Below are positions 1 through 5,949 of a DNA stretch of 8,388 bases, one piece after another. The stretch's first letter is position 1. Each line of letters begins with the position of its first letter. The notes below the pieces were generated by a model. That model was not told where the DNA came from. It saw only the letters and a list, made by a program, of their open reading frames with translations, and did not search any database. Source of the DNA: Candidatus Cloacimonas sp. SDB. GTDB taxonomy: Bacteria; Cloacimonadota; Cloacimonadia; Cloacimonadales; TCS61. The translations under genes were made by a program, and so were the position numbers. Location: positions 1 through 8,388 of the forward strand of contig LKUH01000018.1 in assembly GCA_001412425.1 (NCBI GenBank), given 5' to 3'.

Positions 1-45
1 TAGCTGTACTATGATAATATAATACAACTGGGGGGACATTTGTCA

Positions 46-2712
46 CTATTTCAGCAAGATCATTCTTTTAACAGCACTGCCCGTTTCTGTTGTCAAACTG
101 TAAAAATAAATTCCTGAACTAACAGGTACGCCTTCATTATCAGTACCATTCCATTCAATGCTGTATTGTCCGGAAGGGACAAAACTGTTAAGAAGAGTGT
201 TTATCTTTTGACCTTTCAAATTAAATATTTCCAAAGCAGCCTGTGTTTCACTTCCAATATTGAAACTGATTATTGTAGAAGGATTAAAGGGGTTGGGATA
301 ATTATTCTGCAAAGATGCTTTAGTCGGAATGGAAATATCCTGAGCAGAGGTTGATATTACCGTAAGCTGAACAGGGATAGAGACAAAATTCGAATTTTCC
401 TGTTCTATAATTATCTCGCAGTTGTAGTTGCTCGGGTCGACCTCATTTGTATTAAAAACGACAGCTATCTCGTCGCTTGCACCACTGTCCAGGCTGCCGG
501 AATCAGGATTAATGTTGATCCAGTTCAAGGGATAGGTCAATGAGATGGAATTAAAGATATCATGAGGTTCTTCACCATAGCCGTCACCGATTATGTGATA
601 ATTCAGAATAATCTCACCAGTGTATTGAGGAGCAATGGAAACTTCTACAACCGCCTGGGCGGTTTCGTCTTCATGCAATACTCCATAACCCAGAGCGGTC
701 TCACCATGCCAGTGTATTTCCTCTCCAGCCCCGGTTGCACCGTCATAAAAAAGGTCTCCGCCACTTCCGCCACTAAAATTGCTGGCTTCATTGACTGTAA
801 CATTCTGGGGAAATTCTATAAAGATATCTTTGATCCATTCTCCGTCCGGGCTGTTATTGAAAACTGTGAAAACCCATTCCACCTCCTGCCCGGGGGAAAA
901 AGTTGAACTTGAACAGGAGATGTAACACCCGGTCAGATCTCTCTCGTCCTGTTCCAGGTAAATCTCGTAATTTAATATTCCTCCGCCCTCATTGGTTAAA
1001 ATTATGATCTCCAGGTCTTCTGAATTCACAGGCATTTCTTTAAAAATTGCCTCCAGGTTCACACCAATTACGGGTCCGGAATTCAGGATAAAATCATATT
1101 CGTTATTCATCTCATCTATTGTCAGGGAAAATTCGCTTTCCAGATATCCAGGGGCGGAGACTCTGAACTGGAAATCACCTGCTAGCAGGTAAAGTGAATA
1201 TAATCCCGATTGATCAGAAGTTGCGGGTGCAACCGGCACATGAAGTACTTCTATGGTGGCATCAGGTATAATTGCTCCCGTGTCGCTGTCTAAAACCTGT
1301 CCCGTCAGATTAATAGCATCGGGAGCTGGTTGCATGATGATATTCAGCACTGTAATTTCATTTTCAGAAACGGAAATATTCTGCTGGTAATTGTTGGAAT
1401 AAGCATAAGCAGTAACTTCGATGTCCCAGGTTCCACTGGCGATCAGGCGATGATAGTTGCCCAGAATTTTATCAGAATAAATCCAGGAATTATCAAGATC
1501 ATGATCGATAACTTCAATAGAGGCATAAACTGGATTTCCTTCCAGGTTGGAAATAATACCCCGGAATCCGTAAAGGCATTCTTCCAAATATAAAAGCAAA
1601 GATTCGTGATTGTATTCCCAGAAATCAGGTAATTGACTGGCAGGTGGCAGTTTTGTCTCGGAAATTTCCATGGTAACTTCCCGGCAGTTTCTGAAATAAT
1701 TCATAAAATCCTGTCTGCCCCCGCTGATGGTGTACCAGTCATAACCATTTGTAATTCCATCGTTAAAGCCGCTCATATAACCAGGGGGGCTGTTTTCCTG
1801 AGCATTGTCAGCATAGGTGTGAGAAATAGCCTGGTACCAGATATCATCAGCATGTCTTCTGTACCAGGTATCCCAGGGGTAGTTCATAACTTCGGCTCCG
1901 CCGTGAAAATTTGCTGCCAGTACAAAGTTTTGGGCAGCGCTCAGCTCCATCATAATAATATTTTCGGGCTGCCAGGGATTACCGTCCGGATGATCACCGT
2001 CTTCGGGATCTGCGAAATTACGGTTGAGATCGACTCCATTGGCGTTATTCCGGCGTGAACCATAAACTGTATGATTACCGCCGTAATAGGTGCCATCTGG
2101 GTTTGCCAGCGGATTGATCCAGATCTCAATTTCATTTACAATGTTGGTAATGCGGTCATCTGTGCCATAGTTGTTCAGCAGATAATCTATAAGCCTAAGC
2201 ATAAGGATATAACCGGTTAACTCATCGCCGTGCATGGAAGATGTATACATAAATTCCGGTTCATTCTCGTTTTCATTGATATTATCTGAAATTTTGGCAA
2301 AAAGTATGTCTCTGCCCTGAACAGACTGTCCGGCATTGATTATTGTACAAATATCTGGATAGTCTTCAGCAAATTGATACATCATTTCTAAATAGGCTTC
2401 ATAGGTTGGATAAGAATCCCAGGCACTAAGCTTTTGCAGATCAGCACTCATTTCAGGGGTGATCAGACGACCCGGGTGAGGAAGTGGAGTGTAATCGATA
2501 TCCAGCTCAAGAAATTGATTGAACTGCTGATTATTTGCATAGGCATATATTGTTTTACCGGAGATTTTATCTATGCTGATAAGCTTTGTCAGGATTTCCA
2601 GTTCCGTTCTGTTTTCAAATTCAAAACTGAAATAATGTTCTCCAGGATCAGCTGCTAAACTGGTGATCAGGCAAATTAGAAATAGTAGTGCTATAAATTT
2701 TATTTTAATCAT
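46..2712 (-). CDS. Secreted M14B-type zinc carboxypeptidase with two transthyretin-like domains and FlgD/Por-type C-terminal tail
   Basis: Predicted extracellular metallocarboxypeptidase of the N/E/D (M14B) type, removing C-terminal residues from peptides. Residues 1-21 are a signal peptide (two Lys, hydrophobic core, SLAA end). Residues 24-90 resemble a prodomain. The catalytic domain covers about 100-380: zinc ligands H161 and E164 (MHGDE) and H270 (NFHGG), substrate-binding N230/R231 (DLNRNF), an upstream Arg (R220 or R221), Y327 (WYTISGG) and catalytic E349 (TMEIS); Y327 to E349 is 22 residues, as in CPA. D281 (YPWD) and Q334 match Asp192 and Gln257 of duck CPD domain II, so Lys/Arg preference is inferred. 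Two transthyretin/CarboxypepD_reg-like domains follow (383-462, 468-545), then a BACON-like module split by an inserted domain (547-587 and 729-787, insert about 590-726), then the tail (804-888). The ATG is firm: a TGA lies in frame directly before it and GAGG is 4 bases upstream. It sits 28 bases behind the subtilase gene, so cotranscription is likely. Family call is strong; native substrate unknown. Confidence 0.95.
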   Translation of the reverse strand: MIKIKFIALLFLICLITSLAADPGEHYFSFEFENRTELEILTKLISIDKISGKTIYAYANNQQFNQFLELDIDYTPLPHPGRLITPEMSADLQKLSAWDSYPTYEAYLEMMYQFAEDYPDICTIINAGQSVQGRDILFAKISDNINENENEPEFMYTSSMHGDELTGYILMLRLIDYLLNNYGTDDRITNIVNEIEIWINPLANPDGTYYGGNHTVYGSRRNNANGVDLNRNFADPEDGDHPDGNPWQPENIIMMELSAAQNFVLAANFHGGAEVMNYPWDTWYRRHADDIWYQAISHTYADNAQENSPPGYMSGFNDGITNGYDWYTISGGRQDFMNYFRNCREVTMEISETKLPPASQLPDFWEYNHESLLLYLEECLYGFRGIISNLEGNPVYASIEVIDHDLDNSWIYSDKILGNYHRLIASGTWDIEVTAYAYSNNYQQNISVSENEITVLNIIMQPAPDAINLTGQVLDSDTGAIIPDATIEVLHVPVAPATSDQSGLYSLYLLAGDFQFRVSAPGYLESEFSLTIDEMNNEYDFILNSGPVIGVNLEAIFKEMPVNSEDLEIIILTNEGGGILNYEIYLEQDERDLTGCYISCSSSTFSPGQEVEWVFTVFNNSPDGEWIKDIFIEFPQNVTVNEASNFSGGSGGDLFYDGATGAGEEIHWHGETALGYGVLHEDETAQAVVEVSIAPQYTGEIILNYHIIGDGYGEEPHDIFNSISLTYPLNWININPDSGSLDSGASDEIAVVFNTNEVDPSNYNCEIIIEQENSNFVSIPVQLTVISTSAQDISIPTKASLQNNYPNPFNPSTIISFNIGSETQAALEIFNLKGQKINTLLNSFVPSGQYSIEWNGTDNEGVPVSSGIYFYSLTTETGSAVKRMILLK
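49..306 (-). repeat. C-terminal FlgD/Por-type tail module, copy 1 (M14B carboxypeptidase)
   Basis: This segment encodes the last 86 residues of the M14B carboxypeptidase. It begins NYPNPFNPSTIISF, continues with IFNLKGQKI and IEWNGTDNEG, then VSSGIYFYSL, and ends in MILLK. In Bacteroidota, tails of this family direct proteins through the type IX secretion system and are then removed or used for surface attachment; that role here is inference. It is related to the modules at 2744-3028 and 5953-6207. Confidence 0.85.
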
Positions 2713-2715
2713 TCA

Positions 2716-2720
2716 TCCTC
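2716..2720 (-). promoter_or_regulatory. Ribosome binding site of the M14B carboxypeptidase gene
   Basis: The minus strand reads AAAGAGGATGAATG. GAGG lies 4 bases before the ATG at 2712, a somewhat short spacing. The base triplet directly before that ATG is TGA in frame, so no longer start is possible. Confidence 0.6.
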
Positions 2721-2721
2721 T

Positions 2722-2739
2722 TTAATATCCAGATATTAA
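2722..2739. repeat. 18-base near-palindrome between the subtilase and M14B genes
   Basis: The plus strand reads ttaatatc-ca-gatattaa: two perfectly complementary 8-base arms around a 2-base centre, filling most of the 28-base gap. It lies just after the subtilase stop and just before the ribosome binding site of the next gene. It is AT-rich, so a transcript hairpin would be weak (loop opening to about 4 bases), with no U-run after it. It could be a small dyad operator, a processing or translation-control hairpin, or chance in AT-rich DNA. Confidence 0.35.
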
Positions 2740-2740
2740 T

Positions 2741-5700
2741 TTACTTCATCAACACCATTTTCCTAAAACTTGATTGGCTGCCTGTTGTCAACTTAGAAAA
2801 ATAAATTCCTGATGGTACAGGTTTACCGTAATCATCCGTTCCATCCCAGATAACTGCATATCTATTGTTCTGTTCAGGATTCGCCTGATCCAGGCGGAAC
2901 ATGTCCGCAGTAATTTTCTTAACTTTCTGACCTTTGAGATTGTAAATTACAAGCGCTGTATTTTCTACTATTTCGGAATTTAAGGAAAGCAGTATGGCCG
3001 TGGTCGGATTAAAGGGATTAGGATAATTACAGATGATACCGGGATCTTTGCTAGACTCAACCAGATCATCTTCACTGTCAACATTATCACCCTGATATTC
3101 GTAAGCACCGATATCTATATTGGTTACAAATCCTTCATAGATACGAGAATTACCAGCCAGATCCAGTTCCGGAAGAGACATCCCTACTGTATCGGGTGTA
3201 CCGTTATTGATGCATTCTGATAAAATGGTTAGTTCATAAGGATGATCACCTTCTTTCGAAAATTCGGGATCGGAAGCCAGATTGAATTCATAAAAATAAA
3301 AAACACTATCTCCGACCTGAATGCCTTCCTGACCTGATTGAATATTATTATAGGAAAGGGTGGCATTCACATTGGAAAGTACGATCTGATCTCCCTGATA
3401 AACAGCTTCATTCTCCCAGAAAATATTATTTTTTATATTTGCATTAGAACCGTCATAGCAACCCAGACCGGCAGCATAATTGGCATTATTGCTGCAAATG
3501 GTATTGTTGTATATCCTGGTATTTTCAGCCTGAGTGAGCATGATAGCACCTCCCACATCAGCCTGAGAATTTAAAATTAAATTATTTATAATGCCTGCAC
3601 CAGAATGATTCAGCAGGCTTATGGCTCCACCCGACTGATCGGCAATATTACTGGAAAATAGATTATTTTCCAGCCTGCTGGCTGAGATTCCATTTCCTTC
3701 AAAGTGTAATGCACCTCCCTGTAAGGCTGAAAGGTTGGTATAAAAATTGTTCCGGCTGAGTAAAGCGCTGGATTCAAAGCAATAAAGAGCACCTCCGCCC
3801 GCATTCTGACCAAACCGGCTGATATTCTCAGAAAATTCATTTTCTTCAAATATAACCGTTGTATAAGAAGCAAAAACCGCCCCGCCCTGCAAAGCCAGAT
3901 TATTACTGAAAATATTATTTTGCAAGATCAGAGAATCGGATTCTGTTGCGAAAACGGCTCCACCTGAAAAAGCTGCAATGTTGTCTTCAAATAAATTGTT
4001 GCTGAGGCAGATTGGGGCACGTTCTAGATAGATTGATCCCCCGTAACCGGCGTAATTATTTCTGAAAATACAATTATTTATCTCCACATTCTCAGTATCC
4101 GTGAGCTCAAGGCAGGCACCCTCTGCGGGCTGATAATCCTCAATAGCTTTACCATATTCAAACCTGCAGTATGATAAAATTGAAGTTTCATTATCTTCTG
4201 CCATATCAGCAAATATTAACCCTCCCCAGCCGCCATCCGGAAGATAGGGAATAGAGAAACCGGTTGTGTCTGAAACTGTAAAATGAATTACATCTGTTTC
4301 AGTTCCTTCAGCTAAAATGGTCCCCTGCACAGCTATGAAATAATGATCCAGAAATTCTATTCTGGTTCCGGCTGGAATTGTGAGGATTACGTTATCATCA
4401 ATCCAGACATCTCCGACTACAAAAACAGTATCCGCTACCCAGATGGTAGATTCAGAAATGTGACCACTCACTTCAAATTGTTGAGGATCAGGTTCAAAAT
4501 ATTGCAGGGAATTAAAGACGTTTAATCTTCCTCCTGTAACAAGTAGTCCTGCCAGACATTCCAGGGAGTCCACTCCGTCTAAAATATATTGTTTGATGAG
4601 AAGTGCGTATTCGGAAGGATCTTGCTGGTAATTTTCCAGAAATGAGGCAGGAGCTGCTGAGAAAAGCAGACCAATAGCACCGGTAACCTGAGGACACGCC
4701 ATAGAAGTGCCGGTTTTATAGGAATAAGAATTATCTAGATCAGTAGAATAAATATTAGTGCCAGGGGCTCCCAGATCTATCGTGGTTAATCCGTAAGCGG
4801 CACCGTTGTTTTTCAGATCATCATGTGTAGTGTTTGTTACTGAAATCAGATAATCGCTGTCGCAGGCTGTCGGCATATCTCCGGTTTCGTCCACATTAGC
4901 GTTTATGTTCATGGTTGCACCGCAACTAAGAACTCCCTGCATTCCCAGAGAATCGTACATTGCACACCAGATGGGGAAGTCGGCAGGATCTCCGTAATTA
5001 ACTCCAAAACTGGCATTGGTAGCTACCACAAAAGCACCTTCGGAACCTGCGGTTTCGTTGTAGCGGGAACGCATTTCCAAAACATAACCGTAAGCTTCAA
5101 CTACAATAGATTCAGTAGAAGAAGAACCTCGCACCGGCATAATTCTGGCATTCCAGTTGATTCCTGCAACACCTGTTTCATTGTTACCGGTTGCAGCTGC
5201 AATTCCGGAGACATGGGTTCCATGCGAACTTATGGTAATGTCTCCATTATGGTGAACAGCATTCCAGCCGTCATAATCATCAATATAGCCGTTATCATCA
5301 TCATCAATGCCATTATCAGGGATCTCTAAAATATTTTTCCAGAAACTGAGATCATCATGATCCAGATAATTACCCGAATCGATAATTGCCAGGACTATTG
5401 TGTCGCCTAAAGCAGTAACACCACCGGTGGAGATATCCCAGGCTTCCGGAGCATCTATATCCGCATCGGGGGTTCCACCCGTCTGCCCTGTATTGTTTAG
5501 AGCCCATTGATTTTCAAAACCCGGATCATTGGGATAGGTTACTCTTTCTTCTACATAATGGTTTAATTGCACTGCCTGGATCAGAGGATGTGGTCGTAAT
5601 AAATCCATAGCCTGTTGTTCGGAACGTAATGAATTATCGAATTTCAGGAGCCAGGCTTTCATTCGTTCAGATAATAGTCGCGGAGCAGATAAGTTAATTT

Positions 5701-5848
5701 CCGGAAAGTCACCGATCAGATCATTTAGGGCAGAAACTTGTTCCTCCCTGCTGGTATTCAATTGGATCAGCAGTTCACCGGGGACATAAGCAGCGGCGGT
5801 TAAGATCATAGAAAAAGCAATACATAATAAAGTAATTGTGAATTTCAT
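2741..5848 (-). CDS. Secreted subtilisin-family (S8) serine protease fused to PMP-like parallel beta-helix, with FlgD/Por-type tail
   Basis: Predicted extracellular endopeptidase of 1035 residues, numbered from the ATG at 5848. Residues 1-20 are a signal peptide (MKFTITLLCIAFSMILTAAA). Residues 21-103 look like an inhibitory prodomain starting with YVPGELLIQL. The S8 domain spans about 104-447: D157 (AIIDSG), H209 (SSHGTHVSGIA), oxyanion N278 (TNASFG) and S382 (GTSMACP). An Asp-rich loop at 179-195 (NGIDDDDNGYIDD) looks calcium-binding. Residues 457-590 look like the start of a right-handed beta-helix (LTIPAGTRIEF, GGWGGL), followed by about eight coils with repeated GGA(V/I/L) and FxxN motifs (about 593-821). 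Residues 860-918 carry a DPEF / SECINNG / DLAGN / DIGAYE signature like the choice-of-anchor Q region. The tail starts with NYPNPFNP at 941. A GTG 12 bases upstream is in frame, but it overlaps the GAGGA site serving ATG 5848. All catalytic residues are present, so it is probably active; the beta-helix ligand is unknown. Confidence 0.95.
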   Translation of the reverse strand: MKFTITLLCIAFSMILTAAAYVPGELLIQLNTSREEQVSALNDLIGDFPEINLSAPRLLSERMKAWLLKFDNSLRSEQQAMDLLRPHPLIQAVQLNHYVEERVTYPNDPGFENQWALNNTGQTGGTPDADIDAPEAWDISTGGVTALGDTIVLAIIDSGNYLDHDDLSFWKNILEIPDNGIDDDDNGYIDDYDGWNAVHHNGDITISSHGTHVSGIAAATGNNETGVAGINWNARIMPVRGSSSTESIVVEAYGYVLEMRSRYNETAGSEGAFVVATNASFGVNYGDPADFPIWCAMYDSLGMQGVLSCGATMNINANVDETGDMPTACDSDYLISVTNTTHDDLKNNGAAYGLTTIDLGAPGTNIYSTDLDNSYSYKTGTSMACPQVTGAIGLLFSAAPASFLENYQQDPSEYALLIKQYILDGVDSLECLAGLLVTGGRLNVFNSLQYFEPDPQQFEVSGHISESTIWVADTVFVVGDVWIDDNVILTIPAGTRIEFLDHYFIAVQGTILAEGTETDVIHFTVSDTTGFSIPYLPDGGWGGLIFADMAEDNETSILSYCRFEYGKAIEDYQPAEGACLELTDTENVEINNCIFRNNYAGYGGSIYLERAPICLSNNLFEDNIAAFSGGAVFATESDSLILQNNIFSNNLALQGGAVFASYTTVIFEENEFSENISRFGQNAGGGALYCFESSALLSRNNFYTNLSALQGGALHFEGNGISASRLENNLFSSNIADQSGGAISLLNHSGAGIINNLILNSQADVGGAIMLTQAENTRIYNNTICSNNANYAAGLGCYDGSNANIKNNIFWENEAVYQGDQIVLSNVNATLSYNNIQSGQEGIQVGDSVFYFYEFNLASDPEFSKEGDHPYELTILSECINNGTPDTVGMSLPELDLAGNSRIYEGFVTNIDIGAYEYQGDNVDSEDDLVESSKDPGIICNYPNPFNPTTAILLSLNSEIVENTALVIYNLKGQKVKKITADMFRLDQANPEQNNRYAVIWDGTDDYGKPVPSGIYFSKLTTGSQSSFRKMVLMK
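2744..3028 (-). repeat. C-terminal FlgD/Por-type tail module, copy 2 (subtilase)
   Basis: This segment encodes the last 95 residues of the subtilase, starting NYPNPFNPTTAILL, with IYNLKGQKV, VIWDGTDDYGKPV and SGIYFSKL, and ending in RKMVLMK. It is slightly longer than the other two copies because of an extra stretch around DMFRLDQANPEQNN before the WDGTD strand. Family known from FCB secreted proteins; sorting function inferred. Confidence 0.85.
3386..4072 (-). repeat. Tandem PMP-like beta-helix coil repeats inside the subtilase
   Basis: The coding sequence here gives about eight to nine imperfect coils of roughly 23-30 residues. Each has an FxxN-type turn (FRNN, FEDN, FSNN, FSEN, FYTN, FSSN, FWEN) and most have a GG(A/S)(I/V/L) turn (GGSIY, GGAVF twice, GGALY, GGALH, GGAIS, GGAIM). 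These two motifs mark chlamydial PMP-type and related right-handed beta-helix repeats. The copies differ clearly at DNA level, so this is an old protein repeat, not a recent tandem duplication. Confidence 0.85.
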
Positions 5849-5853
5849 AATAT

Positions 5854-5858
5854 TCCTC
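5854..5858 (-). promoter_or_regulatory. Ribosome binding site that decides the subtilase start
   Basis: The minus strand reads GTGAGGAATATTATG. GAGGA lies 5 bases before the ATG at 5848, a normal spacing. The in-frame GTG at 5860 overlaps this site and has no Shine-Dalgarno-like sequence of its own nearby. Starting at ATG also gives a cleaner signal peptide (MKFTIT followed by the hydrophobic core). Confidence 0.7.
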
Positions 5859-5890
5859 ACATATCTATTTATTGCTGTTATTTATATTAA

Positions 5891-5916
5891 TGCAATCCGG
5901 AATTAAAACCGGTGCA
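5891..5916. repeat. Imperfect hairpin in the gap upstream of the subtilase gene
   Basis: The sequence tgca-at-ccgg-aattaaaa-ccgg-tgca can fold as two 4-base stems separated by a 2-base bulge, with an 8-base loop. It is the only GC-richer element in the 101-base gap between the M14A and subtilase genes. On the minus strand it is followed by ttaatataaat and not by a proper T-run, so it is at best a weak terminator of the upstream gene or an attenuating structure. No convincing promoter was found in the rest of the gap. Confidence 0.3.
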
Positions 5917-5949
5917 GGCAATAGTTTCCCCCAAAAAATATATGATTTC

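Noticed and set aside
35..44. gaca-tt-tgtc inverted repeat just after the M14B stop as a terminator
   Set aside because: Only 4 base pairs with a 2-base centre and no T-run after it on the minus strand. The window ends too soon to see the real terminator.
562..2058. Several plus-strand open frames of about 60-140 codons opposite the M14B carboxypeptidase
   Set aside because: All are antisense to conserved protein domains and none has a signal peptide, domain motif or family resemblance that I could see.
3619..3873. Minus-strand 84-codon frame overlapping the beta-helix in another frame
   Set aside because: An out-of-frame shadow of the repeated coil coding sequence; it shows no motif of its own.
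3386..4072. Periodic repeats as a CRISPR array or DNA satellite
   Set aside because: The period is seen in the protein, not as identical DNA units; there are no constant repeats with unique spacers, and the frame is coding throughout.
5264..5314. Run of atc triplets as a microsatellite of interest
   Set aside because: It encodes the Asp-rich NGIDDDDNGYIDD loop that is common in subtilases of this group, so it is explained by the protein.
5867..5895. Possible promoter for the subtilase: TTGCAT and ATAAAT 17 bases apart on the minus strand
   Set aside because: Both boxes are weak and transcription would start at or inside the ribosome binding site, leaving almost no leader. AT-rich DNA gives such matches often.
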